Assembly: GCF_014192515.1 (NCBI RefSeq)
Contig: NZ_JACHYB010000002.1
Span: 496,001-560,000 of the forward strand
Length of the DNA: 64,000 nt
Source: Microbacter margulisiae
Lineage (GTDB): Bacteria; Bacteroidota; Bacteroidia; Bacteroidales; Paludibacteraceae
Reading direction: 5' to 3'
Below the pieces are notes generated by a model. It made no database searches. It was not told the origin of the DNA and saw nothing but the letters and a program-made list of their open reading frames with translations. Both the position numbers and the translations under genes were made by a program. Below are positions 23,950 to 34,065 of this stretch, one piece after another; the stretch's first letter is position 1; each line of letters begins with the position of its first letter.

Positions 23950-26900
23950 TTAAAGCGTTTTCTTCACTTCAACTTCTTCGTATCCTTCAACAATATCTCC
24001 TATTTTAATATCGTTATAATTAGCGACATTTAAGCCACACTCATACCCTGTAGCAACTTCTTTGACATCTTCTTTGAAGCGCTTCAAAGATCCCAATTCT
24101 CCCGTATACACAACGATACCATCACGAATCAGACGCACTTTAGAGCCTCTCTTAATCTTGCCTTCTTTAACAATACAACCTGCTACTGTCCCAACTTTGG
24201 TAATTTTAAATACTTCGCGTACTTCGACTGTTGCCACGATTTCTTCCTGAATTTCGGGAGAAAGCATACCTTCCATAGCCGCTTTAATCTCTTCAATAGC
24301 ATTATAAATAATGGAATACAAGCGGATATCAATTTCTTCTTTCTCTGCTATCTTACGGGCAGCCAGCGAAGGACGAACCTGAAAGCCAACTATAATGGCA
24401 TTAGAAGCAGCAGCCAACATCACATCAGACTCTGAGATAGGCCCAACAGCCTTGTGGATTACATTCACCTGTATCTCATCATTAGACAGCTTGATTAACG
24501 AATCGGACAACGCTTCAATAGATCCATCCACGTCACCTTTAACGATAATATTCAGCTCCTGGAAGTTTCCTATAGCAATACGTCGGCCAATCTCATCCAA
24601 CGTAATATGACGACTGGTGCGCAATCCCTGTTCTCGTTGCAATTGCTCACGCTTTGTTGCAATATCCCGAGCTTCTTGTTCTGTGGGCATCACGTTGAAA
24701 TTATCACCTGCCTGGGGAGCCCCATTCAAGCCAAGAATAATGACAGGTTCAGACGGCCCAGCTTTTGTAACACGTTGGTTTCTCTCATTAAACATAGCTT
24801 TAACTTTCCCGAAATGCGTTCCGGCCAATACCACGTCCCCCATATGAAGTGTTCCGTCTTGCACCAGCACGGTAGCAACATAACCACGTCCTTTATCCAA
24901 AGATGACTCAATGGTTGATCCTATGGCACGTTTATCAGGATTTGCTTTTAATTCCAGTAAATCAGCTTCGAGTAATACTTTTTCGAGTAACTCTTTGATT
25001 CCGGCACCTTTTTTAGCCGAAATCTCTTGTGATTGATATTTACCACCCCAATCTTCGACCAAATAGTTCATATTGGCCAGAGCCTCTTTAATTTTCTCAG
25101 GATTTGCTCCGGGTTTATCAATCTTATTGATTGCAAAAACGATCGGAACATTTGCAGCAGAAGCATGGTGAATAGCTTCAATTGTCTGAGGCATTACACT
25201 ATCATCAGCAGCAACAATAATAATCGCTATATCAGTCACAGCAGCACCACGTGCACGCATAGCGGTAAAAGCTTCGTGTCCTGGAGTATCCAGGAAAGTA
25301 ATTCGTCGTCCACCCTCCAAAGTCACATGGTATGCTCCGATATGCTGAGTAATTCCACCTGCTTCACCGGCAATAACATTTGATTTCCGGATATAGTCAA
25401 GCAAAGAAGTTTTTCCGTGATCAACGTGCCCCATAACTGTTACAATAGGAGGTCTCGAGATACGTTCAGATTCATCCTCTTCTTCTGTTTCCTGATTAAT
25501 AGCTTCAATCACCTCAGAACTAACATATTCTGTTGAGAAACCAAATTCATCGGCCACAATATTGATCGTTTCTGCATCCAGTCGCTGATTGATGGAAACC
25601 ATCACGCCTAGATTCATACAGGTTGCTATAACATTCGTTACAGGAACATCCATCATTATGGCTAATTCGGCAACTGTAACAAATTCCGTAAGCTTCAATA
25701 CCTTTTCATCATCCTTTTCCTGTTCTGCCCGTTCTATTTGACGAGCAACAATAGAATCACGGCGCTCCTTACGGTATTTCGAACCTTTGGTTTTTTTCTG
25801 TGTTAAACGTGCAAGTGTCTCTTTGATCTGTTTTTGAACATCTTCTTCACTTACCTCTGGTTTGAATGGTCGCTTTATAAAGTTACCTTCTCCTTTGGGC
25901 TTATGATCAGTATTTCTTTGAGGATGAGAAACACCTTGTCCCGTTTTATCAATATCAACTTTTTCTTTATGAATGCGTTTCCGCTTCTCTTTCTTTTTAT
26001 TATCATCAGGCTGTCCTGCCTTGGGGGCAGCACTTGGTTTGTTATTATTCTCAGGAGCTATATTATTTTGAGAAACACGGGAGTTGGATGCCTGTTGTTC
26101 ACGTTGCAGACGTTCTTTTTCTTCTCGTTCTTTACGTTTTTCCTCCTTAGTTTTCTTTTTAGGCCTTGTTTGTTGATTGATATCCTTGAGATTAATCTTC
26201 GATATAACCTTAATATTAGGTTCAATAATATTGCGATGCAATTTAAAGATTTCAGCTTCGGGTTCTCCCGAAGCCACAGCTTCACTTGTTTCCGTTACCG
26301 GCTCTGGTTCTGTATCAGTCTCTGCTTCCATTTCAATATTATCGTGATCGGGGTATTCAGATTTTGTCTCATCTTCAACCAATTCTGATTGTTCCTCTTC
26401 TGAAGCTTTCTCTATTGGGTCTTCAATTTCTATGTTGTCAGATGGATGATTTTCAGATATATCAGACACTAATTCTGGTTCATTAACCTCATTAATCTCA
26501 GGCTCCTTAACCTCGGGTTCCGATAGTTGTTCTTCTGGTTCCGGTGTAGGTTCCGGTTCTACTTCAGATTCAACATTGGCTTCTTCTTTGCTTTGAGAAG
26601 ATTTGTTTACAAAATCTAAGTCGATTTTACCAACCTTTTTTATATGAGGTAATAATTCTGCGTCAATTTCTATTTTGATTTCTTCAGGTTTTTCATTCGA
26701 TACATAATCCTCATGGTGTATCGGTTCCTCTTGTTGGGTATCTTTTCCTACTTCTGCAGGATGTAAAGACTTTTCTTCCAGGCTACTCTTTTTTACAGCG
26801 TCAGAGGTTGATGGCGTAACAGGATTCGAAACATGAGTATGCATCCTTTCCTTTTCCAAACGCATTTGTGTTTCCCGCTCCGACATTTGCTTCAGATCTT

Positions 26901-27063
26901 TATCCGTGCTAAATTCTTTTACAAGCAATGCATATTCCTCATCCGATATTTTATGGTTCGGATTGGAATCCACTGCATGCCCCTTTTTCCGCAAAAAATC
27001 GACAGCTGTAGAAAGGCCCACGTTTAAATCTTTTACGACTTTACTTAACCTGATACTCGACAT
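23950..27063 (-). CDS. infB: Translation initiation factor IF-2
   Basis: A 1037-residue GTPase that places initiator tRNA on the 30S subunit. Order: an N-terminal IF2_N helix domain ([23 protein letters not shown]), a long acidic low-complexity linker (about residues 60-420, rich in E/P/K and typically variable), a second IF2_N-like segment, the G domain with [20 protein letters not shown] and NKIDK, then domains II-IV ending in KFEDVKEV-like and [11 protein letters not shown]. The ATG at 27063 (MSSIRLSK) is chosen over 27096. It is the third gene of rimP-nusA-infB, the conserved ribosome/transcription factor operon. Confidence 0.96.
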   Translation of the reverse strand: MSSIRLSKVVKDLNVGLSTAVDFLRKKGHAVDSNPNHKISDEEYALLVKEFSTDKDLKQMSERETQMRLEKERMHTHVSNPVTPSTSDAVKKSSLEEKSLHPAEVGKDTQQEEPIHHEDYVSNEKPEEIKIEIDAELLPHIKKVGKIDLDFVNKSSQSKEEANVESEVEPEPTPEPEEQLSEPEVKEPEINEVNEPELVSDISENHPSDNIEIEDPIEKASEEEQSELVEDETKSEYPDHDNIEMEAETDTEPEPVTETSEAVASGEPEAEIFKLHRNIIEPNIKVISKINLKDINQQTRPKKKTKEEKRKEREEKERLQREQQASNSRVSQNNIAPENNNKPSAAPKAGQPDDNKKKEKRKRIHKEKVDIDKTGQGVSHPQRNTDHKPKGEGNFIKRPFKPEVSEEDVQKQIKETLARLTQKKTKGSKYRKERRDSIVARQIERAEQEKDDEKVLKLTEFVTVAELAIMMDVPVTNVIATCMNLGVMVSINQRLDAETINIVADEFGFSTEYVSSEVIEAINQETEEEDESERISRPPIVTVMGHVDHGKTSLLDYIRKSNVIAGEAGGITQHIGAYHVTLEGGRRITFLDTPGHEAFTAMRARGAAVTDIAIIIVAADDSVMPQTIEAIHHASAANVPIVFAINKIDKPGANPEKIKEALANMNYLVEDWGGKYQSQEISAKKGAGIKELLEKVLLEADLLELKANPDKRAIGSTIESSLDKGRGYVATVLVQDGTLHMGDVVLAGTHFGKVKAMFNERNQRVTKAGPSEPVIILGLNGAPQAGDNFNVMPTEQEARDIATKREQLQREQGLRTSRHITLDEIGRRIAIGNFQELNIIVKGDVDGSIEALSDSLIKLSNDEIQVNVIHKAVGPISESDVMLAAASNAIIVGFQVRPSLAARKIAEKEEIDIRLYSIIYNAIEEIKAAMEGMLSPEIQEEIVATVEVREVFKITKVGTVAGCIVKEGKIKRGSKVRLIRDGIVVYTGELGSLKRFKEDVKEVATGYECGLNVANYNDIKIGDIVEGYEEVEVKKTL

Positions 27064-27221
27064 AATAATAATTTTGTTTTTGAAAACCAATCGCATTAAT
27101 TTCTTTCATCATCACGATGAATAAATTTGTCTGTCATATTGTTTTGAATTCTGTCTCAAATACAATAGAAGTATTTTCAATATTGACTATAGCATAAGAA
27201 TCGAAAAGCTTTTCAGGTAAT

Positions 27222-28472
27222 TTACTCTTCAAATTCTGCTTTAATCACGCGCAACACATCATCAATGGTTTCTTCCTCCAAATCACTACGTTGGATCAAT
27301 TCATCACGAGGAATGGCCAAAACGCTTTTTGCTGTATCACAGCCAATAGATTTCAAAACGTCGATTATCCATTGTTCTATTTCATCATTAAACTCATCCA
27401 GATAGATATCTTCGTCGTCTGCCTCATCAATATCTCTGAATACATCAATGGTATAATCAGTCAACATAGAGGCCAGGCGGATATTCATCCCACCTTTCCC
27501 AATGGCCATTGATATCTCTTCAGGTTTCAGATAAACATCGGCTTTACGATTCTCTTCATCCAACTGGATTGAAGAAATTTTTGCAGGACTTAGTGACCGT
27601 GCGATAAACAACGAGATATTATTGGTATAATTGATGACGTCAATATTTTCATTCCGTAATTCTCTGACTATTCCATGAATACGGGCTCCTTTTACTCCAA
27701 CGCATGCACCTACGGGATCAATTCTTTCGTCATAGGTTTCCACTGCCACTTTTGCCCTTTCTCCGGGAATACGGGCTATCTTACGAATAGTAATCAATCC
27801 GTCATGAATCTCAGGAACTTCTAATTCAAATAATCGCTGCAGAAACATGGGAGAAGTCCGGGATACAATGATTTTGGGGTTTCCATTACGATTCTCCACC
27901 TTCAGAACTACAGAACGAACGGTGTCTCCTTTACGATAAAAATCAGCAGGAATCTGTTCTGGTTTTGGCAGAAGCAATTCGTTGCCCTCATCATCCAAAA
28001 GAAGAATTTCTTTTTTCCACATTTGATATACTTCACCACTAACAATCTCTCCGATGCGATCTTTATATTTATTAAAAAGATAATCTTTCTGGAGTTCCAA
28101 GATCTTGGATGAAAGGGTTTGACGCAATGTCAAAATAGCCCGGCGCCCAAATCCAAGAAAATCAACAGCATCAGCAACCGTTTCGCCAATTTCATAATCA
28201 GCGTCAATCTTCTTTGCTTCTGACAATGATATCTGACGGATTGGATCTTCGACATCTTCGTCTGCAACCACCTCCCGGTTGTGCCATATTTCAAAGTCTC
28301 CTTTATCAGGATTAATGATCACATCAAAATTTTCGTCCGATCCGAACATTTTGGCAAGTGCTCCACGAAAGGATTCTTCCAAAATACTGATCAGTGTAGG
28401 ACGATCAATATTTTTTAGTTCCTTAAACTCTGCAAAGGTATCAATGAAATTGATGGATTCCATTTTGCTCAT
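27222..28472 (-). CDS. nusA: Transcription termination/antitermination factor NusA
   Basis: A 416-residue RNA polymerase-binding factor with the N-terminal NusA domain (about 1-130), an S1 domain (GEIVSGEVYQMWKKEILLL), KH1 with ARIPGERAKVAVETYDERIDPVGACVGVKGARI, and KH2 with EISMAIGKGGMNIRLAS. A short acidic C-terminal tail follows instead of a long AR repeat region. It modulates pausing and termination. It starts 2 bp after the rimP stop, so the two are translationally coupled. Confidence 0.95.
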   Translation of the reverse strand: MSKMESINFIDTFAEFKELKNIDRPTLISILEESFRGALAKMFGSDENFDVIINPDKGDFEIWHNREVVADEDVEDPIRQISLSEAKKIDADYEIGETVADAVDFLGFGRRAILTLRQTLSSKILELQKDYLFNKYKDRIGEIVSGEVYQMWKKEILLLDDEGNELLLPKPEQIPADFYRKGDTVRSVVLKVENRNGNPKIIVSRTSPMFLQRLFELEVPEIHDGLITIRKIARIPGERAKVAVETYDERIDPVGACVGVKGARIHGIVRELRNENIDVINYTNNISLFIARSLSPAKISSIQLDEENRKADVYLKPEEISMAIGKGGMNIRLASMLTDYTIDVFRDIDEADDEDIYLDEFNDEIEQWIIDVLKSIGCDTAKSVLAIPRDELIQRSDLEEETIDDVLRVIKAEFEE

Positions 28473-28474
28473 AG

Positions 28475-28942
28475 CTATTTGAATCTAATTAAATAGTTGG
28501 TTTTTTTTACTTCTTCAAAGGCAAATTGCAATACTCGTTCAACCGTTTTCTTACGTTTTGCGCCTTCTTCCCTCACTTTTTCTTCTATAACTATTGTAAA
28601 TCCGTCTGAAAAAACAGATTCCAATACGCCTGTATATTTTTCTCCTTTTCTGGTAACCACTTCAACTTCGTTGCCCACATTTTTCTCATATTGCTGCAAC
28701 ACTTTGAACGGAGCACTCAAACCTGCCGATCCCACTTCCAGATCAAAATCCTCAATATCACGATCAAGTTTTGATTCCAGAAACTGATTTAAAGCGACAC
28801 ACTCATCAATAGTCACTCCTTGGTTAGAATCAATTTCAACTACGATAGAATTATCGGGAGAAACTGTTACATCGACAATAAAAACTGCTTTCCCGACCAG
28901 ATAGGATGCAACTAAATCATATATTTTTTGTTGTTCGATCAT
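28475..28942 (-). CDS. rimP: Ribosome maturation factor RimP
   Basis: A 155-residue protein for 30S assembly with the family core EIDSNQGVTIDECVALNQFLESKLDR and the downstream LEVGSAGLSAPFKVLQQYEKNVGNEVEV (the E-V-S-S-P-G equivalent). The open frame continues to 29038, but the ATG at 28942 (MIEQQKIYDLV) is normal and lies just after a promoter box at 28969-28976. First gene of the rimP-nusA-infB operon. Confidence 0.92.
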   Translation of the reverse strand: MIEQQKIYDLVASYLVGKAVFIVDVTVSPDNSIVVEIDSNQGVTIDECVALNQFLESKLDRDIEDFDLEVGSAGLSAPFKVLQQYEKNVGNEVEVVTRKGEKYTGVLESVFSDGFTIVIEEKVREEGAKRKKTVERVLQFAFEEVKKTNYLIRFK

Positions 28943-28968
28943 TGATGCCTTTGATGAAAAACAGTTGT

Positions 28969-28976
28969 CAAAGATA
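28969..28976 (-). promoter_or_regulatory. -7 box of the rimP-nusA-infB operon
   Basis: CAAAGATA on the plus strand (TATCTTTG on the minus), about 27 bp before the rimP ATG. The upstream half-site is weak. It supports the short rimP start. Confidence 0.6.
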
Positions 28977-29036
28977 TATATTTTTTTATTGATCTCCACG
29001 CTGTTAGCTATCAGCATATACGAATCAATCAAAAAC

Positions 29037-29222
29037 AAAAAAAACCCATTGAAAGGACTTCAAAAGGGTTTCCCAAGCACTACTGCTGTAGTAAATCGTG
29101 TAAAACTATCATCCTCTTGAGTTTAAGTGTAAACAATTATAATCTTCGTTGTGACAGCAATTATAATGTCAACCCTTAAATCAACTTTATTGTGAAGTTG
29201 CACAAACATTCCAACAATAAAA
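29037..29222 (-). ncRNA. Candidate structured small RNA upstream of rimP
   Basis: A self-contained transcription unit of about 185 nt on the minus strand. It has a consensus promoter (listed separately) and ends in a strong terminator whose stem AAACCC/GGGTTT (29042-29071) carries an inner TTTGAA/TTCAAA arm and eight U. Between them are hairpins CAACTT/AAGTTG, GACA/TGTC, AAACT/AGTTT and ACTAC/GTAGT, and two copies of ATTATAATTG. No coding frame is present. It could be a stand-alone sRNA or an attenuated leader of the rimP operon, although rimP has its own promoter after the terminator. No known RNA family was recognised. Confidence 0.55.
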
Positions 29223-29228
29223 TCGGCG

Positions 29229-29260
29229 CAAAGATAGTTATTTTTCTTGAATATTACAAA
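29229..29260 (-). promoter_or_regulatory. Promoter of the small RNA upstream of rimP
   Basis: CAAAGATA (29229-29236) and CAAA (29257-29260) on the plus strand are TATCTTTG and TTTG on the minus strand, 20 nt apart, a full consensus match in the gap between the aminotransferase stop and rimP. Confidence 0.68.
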
Positions 29261-29294
29261 CCACGACAACAATGGGCCCGCGTACAAAACAGCA

Positions 29295-30491
29295 CTACAA
29301 AGACTTTTTCATCATTTGTTTCATCCGATCTCCTATAATGCGGATACCTCGTTCTATTTTTTCTTCAGGTGTATTGGAGAATGAAAGACGGATATACCCA
29401 TTTGATGTTCCGGATGGGTCAAAAGTTGACCCAACTACAAATACAGCTCCGTCGGCAATGGTCGCTTTCAACAATTCCTGTTCATCCATCCCGTCTGGCA
29501 ATTTTACCCACAAATAAAATCCGCCTTGAGGTCGAACAAACTTAGCTTCCTCCGGGAAATAGCGCATTATAGCATCCACCATATAATCAGCGCGTTGTTT
29601 ATAAATAACACGAACCCATGCCACATAACGATCCAGTTTACCCGAAGCAAGGAAACGATATGCCAGCACTTGCGTAAAGGTCGGAGAGCAGGCATCAAAA
29701 GATTGTTTACACAACTCAGCCTTACGATAAAAATCATCACTAAGCAACATCCATCCTAAACGAATGCCAGGCCCAAAAATTTTCGAGAATGATCCGGAGT
29801 AACAAATCTGACTTTCCTTTTCAGAAAGAGCTTTTAAGGGCACACGCAAAGCTGTATCCTCGGCATTAAAAGCCAAATCGCCATAAGCATCATCTTCCAA
29901 AATCGGCACGGATGTTTCATTCATTACAGCCAGCAGTTGTTTGCGTCGCTCCAAACTATATGAAGTACCAGCCGGATTATGAAATGTAGGCATCACATAC
30001 AACAATTTTGGGTTTAAAGACAAGGCTTCTTTTAATTTTTCAATATTCATCCCCTCCTCATCCATCGGAATGCCATGTATTTTCCCCAAGTAGGAATTAA
30101 ATGCAGATAATGCTCCTATAAAAGATGGATTTTCAGTCAAAACCACATCGTTAGGATTGACAAATAGCTTAGCAAAAATATTAATTCCCTGCAAGGATCC
30201 AGTAGTGACAATGAGTCGGTTAGTATCAACCGGTAATCCCTTTTTGCGCAACCATTTTTCAAGTTCTTGCAAAAGAGGTGGATATCCGGTTGTTGGAGCA
30301 TACTGCAATGCTGCTTGTTGCTCGCGTCTTGACAGACTATTAAAAATCTCCCCAACATCTTCCAAAGGGAAGAGTTCATTATCCGGCATCCCTCCGGCAA
30401 AGGAAATCATGTCTGGATGAGTTGCTAAACTCATCAAATCACGAATAGCTGAAGACCGTAAATCTTTTACAGAATCTGAAAATACATACAT
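29295..30491 (-). CDS. PLP-dependent aminotransferase (class I/II, 2-aminoadipate-aminotransferase-like)
   Basis: A 398-residue fold-type I aminotransferase. Visible: the SFAGGMPDNELFP N-terminal substrate segment, VTTGSLQGINIFAKLF, NPSFIGALSAF, the YVMPTFHNPAGTSYSLERR stretch, EDDAYGDLAF and the PLP lysine in SGSFSKIFGPGIRLGW. This pattern is shared by LysN-like 2-aminoadipate transaminases and the catalytic domain of MocR regulators, but no DNA-binding domain is present. It probably transfers amino groups between 2-oxoglutarate and aromatic, branched or aminoadipate-type substrates; specificity is not decided by sequence. The ATG at 30491 is preferred over 30590. Confidence 0.88.
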   Translation of the reverse strand: MYVFSDSVKDLRSSAIRDLMSLATHPDMISFAGGMPDNELFPLEDVGEIFNSLSRREQQAALQYAPTTGYPPLLQELEKWLRKKGLPVDTNRLIVTTGSLQGINIFAKLFVNPNDVVLTENPSFIGALSAFNSYLGKIHGIPMDEEGMNIEKLKEALSLNPKLLYVMPTFHNPAGTSYSLERRKQLLAVMNETSVPILEDDAYGDLAFNAEDTALRVPLKALSEKESQICYSGSFSKIFGPGIRLGWMLLSDDFYRKAELCKQSFDACSPTFTQVLAYRFLASGKLDRYVAWVRVIYKQRADYMVDAIMRYFPEEAKFVRPQGGFYLWVKLPDGMDEQELLKATIADGAVFVVGSTFDPSGTSNGYIRLSFSNTPEEKIERGIRIIGDRMKQMMKKSL

Positions 30492-30698
30492 AATATCGGG
30501 ATTTAAAACATTTGCATAACTTACGGATGATAATAATCCGCATCTTTTCATACAATAAATTGAAATGCTAAAGGTACATTTTTTCCCCAAGCCACCAAAA
30601 CCATAAATTAATCCCCTGTTTGTTCATCTCAAAAACACACATAACCTGTATTGAAATGCCAACGCACAAAACCCATTAAAATTTTGTTGTACAAACCA

Positions 30699-30729
30699 TT
30701 TGCTCGTTCAATGAAAAATAGTATCTTTG
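30699..30729 (+). promoter_or_regulatory. Promoter of the rpsF-rpsR-rplI operon
   Basis: TTTG (30699-30702) and TATCTTTG (30722-30729) with a 19-nt spacer, about 37 bp before the S6 start. One of the cleanest consensus promoters in the window. Confidence 0.78.
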
Positions 30730-30765
30730 CACCCTCAAAATTCATTTAATTAATTATTAAAGCGT

Positions 30766-31122
30766 ATGTTGAACAATTATGAAACCGTTTTCATTTTAAC
30801 TCCCGTTTTGTCTGATGTACAGATGAAGGAAGCGGTTGACAAATTCAAAGATCTCTTGGTACAAGAGGGGGCAGAGATCATGAATGAAGAATTATGGGGA
30901 TTGCGCAAACTGGCCTACCCCATCCAAAAAAAATCGACAGGCTTCTATGCATTGTTGCAATTCAAAGGAGATCCTTCGTTAGTAGAAAAGCTGGAAGTTC
31001 AGTATCGGCGTGATGAACGCGTAATTCGTTTCCTGACTTTCCACATGGACAAATTTGCAGTAGAATATGCAGAAAAAAGAAAAAGTTTAAAATCGGCTAA
31101 AAAAGAAGGAAAGGAAAAATAA
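30766..31122 (+). CDS. rpsF: 30S ribosomal protein S6
   Basis: A 118-residue ribosomal protein ([15 protein letters not shown] ... [22 protein letters not shown] ... [20 protein letters not shown]) with a lysine-rich tail. S6 pairs with S18 on the platform of the 30S subunit. It leads the conserved S6-S18-L9 operon, 2 bp before rpsR. Confidence 0.97.
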   Translation: MLNNYETVFILTPVLSDVQMKEAVDKFKDLLVQEGAEIMNEELWGLRKLAYPIQKKSTGFYALLQFKGDPSLVEKLEVQYRRDERVIRFLTFHMDKFAVEYAEKRKSLKSAKKEGKEK

Positions 31123-31124
31123 TT

Positions 31125-31394
31125 ATGGCAACAAACACTCCAGAAATCAGATATTTGAATCCGCCTACTGTCGATACGAAAAAGAAAAAATATTGTCGTT
31201 TCAAAAAGAACGGGATTAAATACATCGACTACAAAGATCCGGAATTCTTGAAAAAGTTCCTCAACGAGCAAGGTAAAATTCTTCCTCGTCGTCTCACCGG
31301 TACTTCGTTGAAATACCAACGTAAAGTAGCGCAAGCTGTAAAAAGAGCACGCCATTTGGCATTGCTTCCTTACGTAACTGATATGATGAAATAA
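31125..31394 (+). CDS. rpsR: 30S ribosomal protein S18
   Basis: An 89-residue ribosomal protein with the core [40 protein letters not shown] and [18 protein letters not shown]. It binds S6 and 16S rRNA. Usual length; middle gene of the operon. Confidence 0.97.
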   Translation: MATNTPEIRYLNPPTVDTKKKKYCRFKKNGIKYIDYKDPEFLKKFLNEQGKILPRRLTGTSLKYQRKVAQAVKRARHLALLPYVTDMMK

Positions 31395-31411
31395 AAAGGA
31401 GGAAAAAGAAT

Positions 31412-31855
31412 ATGGAAATTATTTTATTAGAAGACATCGTCAATTTAGGTTATAAAGATGATGTTGTAAAAGTAAAAGACGGATACGGACGCAATTATTT
31501 GATTCCGCAACGTAAAGCGGTTTTGGCAACTCCCTCCGCAAAGAAAATGTTAGCAGAAAATCTACGCCAACGTGCTCATAAATTAGCTCGTATTAAAACT
31601 GAGGCTCAGGAATTGGCTGAAAAACTGCAAGGAGTTTCTCTTACTATTGGTGCCAAAACCAGTTCAACCGGTAAAATCTTTGGTTCGGTCAATAATATTC
31701 AGATTGCTGAAGCTCTCGAAAAATTAGGATATAATGTTGACCGGAAAATTATTCTTATCAAAGAAGCTATCAAGGAAGTTGGCCAATACAAAGCCATTCT
31801 TAAATTACATAAAGAAGTCAGTGTCGAAATTGCTTTCGAAGTGGTTTCTGAATAA
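31412..31855 (+). CDS. rplI: 50S ribosomal protein L9
   Basis: A 147-residue protein: N-terminal rRNA-binding domain ([33 protein letters not shown]), a long connecting helix and a C-terminal domain ([19 protein letters not shown]). It helps keep reading frame. Last gene of the operon, with a terminator 18 bp downstream. Confidence 0.97.
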   Translation: MEIILLEDIVNLGYKDDVVKVKDGYGRNYLIPQRKAVLATPSAKKMLAENLRQRAHKLARIKTEAQELAEKLQGVSLTIGAKTSSTGKIFGSVNNIQIAEALEKLGYNVDRKIILIKEAIKEVGQYKAILKLHKEVSVEIAFEVVSE

Positions 31856-31872
31856 ACATTTTGCATACAAAT

Positions 31873-31908
31873 AAAAAAAGCCGCTTTTAATTCAAAGGCG
31901 GCTTTTTT
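31873..31908. terminator. Bidirectional terminator after rplI
   Basis: AAAAAAAGCCGC pairs with GCGGCTTTTTT around a short loop. It serves both rplI (plus) and the convergent SIS gene (minus). Confidence 0.88.
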
Positions 31909-31930
31909 ATTGTACAAAAAAATCTTGAAG

Positions 31931-32536
31931 CTAATTGGCTCCCTCTTTTGATTTTTGTCCCAGGTAGCCTCCGTGATGCCTTTTGTTGTATTCACTGCGC
32001 GTGAAATGAATACGACGCATGGTGCCGACCACCAAAACATCGCCAATAACAGTCATCATCGTAGTTGATGTTGTTGGCGTCAATCCAAGCGCACATACCT
32101 CTTCCGGATTGCCGGTCAACAAAACCACATCTGCTAAAGCCGCCAAAGTGCTATTAGCATTTCCTGTAATAACAATATATGGAAGCGTATCGTACAAATG
32201 ATGAGACAGTTCTACCAGCTCCAGAATTTCACGCGTTTTTCCTGAATTGGAGATAAGAAGCATGATATCATTCTCTTGTAAAACGCCCAAATCTCCATGT
32301 TGAGCTTCACTTGGGTGTAAAAAAACAGATGGCGTTCCTGTTGAACTAAAAGTTGTAGCAATATTCAAAGCGATCTGTCCCGCTTTACCCATTCCTGATG
32401 TCACCAATTTCCCGTGATGTCCATGTACCTTCTCCACAATCAGATCGATTGCAGCATTAAAAGATTCATTCACAGGAATATTAAGAATAGCTTCAGCCTC
32501 TTGCTTCAATAGTTGTGATACTTCCTCGTTAGTCAT
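31931..32536 (-). CDS. SIS-domain sugar-phosphate isomerase (KpsF/GutQ-like, no CBS domains)
   Basis: A 201-residue protein consisting of one SIS domain: KLVTSGMGKAGQIALNIATTFSSTGTPSVFLHPSEAQHGDLG and LLISNSGKTREILELV. These are close to arabinose-5-phosphate isomerase (KdsD/KpsF), which feeds Kdo synthesis. The two CBS domains that usually follow are absent; the protein ends soon after the SIS core with GYLGQKSKEGAN. SIS-only members are common in Bacteroidetes and can be catalytically sufficient. No Kdo genes are adjacent, so the role is inferred from the fold. Confidence 0.8.
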   Translation of the reverse strand: MTNEEVSQLLKQEAEAILNIPVNESFNAAIDLIVEKVHGHHGKLVTSGMGKAGQIALNIATTFSSTGTPSVFLHPSEAQHGDLGVLQENDIMLLISNSGKTREILELVELSHHLYDTLPYIVITGNANSTLAALADVVLLTGNPEEVCALGLTPTTSTTMMTVIGDVLVVGTMRRIHFTRSEYNKRHHGGYLGQKSKEGAN

Positions 32537-32581
32537 TGATGGTATAAAAACATGTTTAAGAATAAATATGAAAAATCATTT

Positions 32582-33913
32582 TTACTCAGGCTTTTGTGAT
32601 TGATAAATACGGATCCAGTCTACATCGAGATGACCTACTCCTTCCTGATCAGGACGAACAATAGATGCAAACAATGGAAAAAGAGGCACAGATGGGCTAA
32701 AACTTCGTTCTACGCGAAAAACTTCCTGGTTATTCACTCTCCAAATCAATTCGCCTCTACTCCATTCAACACTGAAAATATAAAAATCATAAGGCGATAT
32801 ACCTTTGATTTGCTCACTCTGCGCAATATCATCCAACACATAGCCTACTGAAATCATTTTATGATCAACATGAAAAAGATTAATCTGAGGCGTTTTGCGT
32901 TCATTGACCAAACAACAGACATGCGTAATTTTACCTCCACGAATCCGTAGTTTCATCTGTACAAGACCAGACGTCATCTGAAACGCATTTCCGGCATTGA
33001 TCACATCGGAAGTGTAGTCAAATTTATGCATTACAAAACCTTTCTGATCATCCCAGGCCCGTGACACAACAGATTCTTTCAATGTTTCAATCGTCAAACA
33101 ACTGTCAGCCACCGTCACATTCTTGCCCTCATTGTTAGCCTGTTTGCAGCTTGTCAACGAATAATGGCGAATTAATTGTTGATCTGCAAAATAATAGCCC
33201 ACTTCCCATTTGGATTTATCGAGTCCCGGCCCGTTAAAATCATCTTCAAATACCTTTTTCCATTTTCTAAAGAAGTCAAATTGTTGCGAGTCTGTTTTCT
33301 GATAAAAAATAATATCAGCATGTTCCGATAGCTCACGAAATTTGACATCTTTCTGATAATCTTCCGTTTTTAACCAACGGTGAGGATCAGACCAAAACTC
33401 TTTGAACTCAATAAATTCAGGCGTAGAGACGACTTGTTTTAATCGTTCGTATTCTTCCAGTAGATACGAACCATGAAAGCGTATGTATAATTTATAATCT
33501 CTGGATTTCTCGTATGCTCTGAACTGACGTAATTTTTCCGATTTTTTCAATTCAATCTTATTTCCGATCAGTTCATATTCGTCGGTTTGTTTGAATGCTA
33601 AAAAAGCGGCTAATTCAGGCGATTGAAGAATCGTAAAATAATGGTTGAGCTTTGGGCTGTTTTTCAAGTGGTTGTATTTATGCCAGTCCTGATATTCCTC
33701 TGTATCTTTGAATTTTCTGTTAATTAATATTTTCTTATTGTCCTTAAATGCCGACGATTTCACCTCCTTGCGCAACGCCTTATATTCCTGTAATAGCTCA
33801 GATTTTTCAATGGACATATAACGCTCATACACCTGTTCCATTCGATGCATTTCCCGTTCAAGTTGCGCTGTGCCCTTAAACGTCCCAAAAAATTTTTTTG
33901 CAAATAAGTTCAT
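32582..33913 (-). CDS. GH16-fold protein with degenerate catalytic site and helical repeat N-terminus
   Basis: A 443-residue protein without signal peptide. Residues about 15-215 are charged and helical with recurring short units rich in E/K/Y (FKDTEEYQDWHKYNHLKNSP, FLAFKQTDEYELI, YERLKQVVSTPEFIEF), resembling a repeat of about 30-40 residues. Residues about 218-440 resemble a GH16 beta-jelly-roll (VFEDDFNGPGLDKSKWEVGYYF ... SGLVQMKLRIRGG ... YDFYIFSVEWSRGELIWRVNNQEVFRV ... LDVDWIRIYQ). The GH16 catalytic motif ExDxxE is replaced by Q343-I-N345-L-F-H348, so hydrolysis is unlikely. Probably a cytoplasmic binding or scaffold protein. The ATG at 33913 is preferred over 33931. Confidence 0.7.
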   Translation of the reverse strand: MNLFAKKFFGTFKGTAQLEREMHRMEQVYERYMSIEKSELLQEYKALRKEVKSSAFKDNKKILINRKFKDTEEYQDWHKYNHLKNSPKLNHYFTILQSPELAAFLAFKQTDEYELIGNKIELKKSEKLRQFRAYEKSRDYKLYIRFHGSYLLEEYERLKQVVSTPEFIEFKEFWSDPHRWLKTEDYQKDVKFRELSEHADIIFYQKTDSQQFDFFRKWKKVFEDDFNGPGLDKSKWEVGYYFADQQLIRHYSLTSCKQANNEGKNVTVADSCLTIETLKESVVSRAWDDQKGFVMHKFDYTSDVINAGNAFQMTSGLVQMKLRIRGGKITHVCCLVNERKTPQINLFHVDHKMISVGYVLDDIAQSEQIKGISPYDFYIFSVEWSRGELIWRVNNQEVFRVERSFSPSVPLFPLFASIVRPDQEGVGHLDVDWIRIYQSQKPE

Positions 33914-34021
33914 GATAATGGTTTTCAGCAATAAAAATTCGACACAAACACAAACAAGATATTGTCAGACAGATACAATTAAAAGCCATAGATTCAGCAA
34001 TAAATCAGGCATTTCACCAAA

Positions 34022-34029
34022 CAAAGGTA
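34022..34029 (-). promoter_or_regulatory. -7 box upstream of the GH16-fold gene
   Basis: CAAAGGTA on the plus strand (TACCTTTG on the minus) fits TAnnTTTG. It leaves a leader of about 100 nt before the ATG at 33913. The upstream half-site is weak. Confidence 0.45.
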
Positions 34030-34065
34030 CAATTTATTTTTTGTGAAGCAATGATATTTTATGTT

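Noticed and set aside
25834..26388. 184-residue plus-strand frame opposite infB
   Set aside because: Phe-rich translation of the low-complexity acidic linker read backwards.
29037..29222. Known riboswitch in the rimP upstream region
   Set aside because: No TPP, cobalamin, SAM, THF or preQ1 core could be recognised by eye, so it is kept only as an unassigned RNA candidate.
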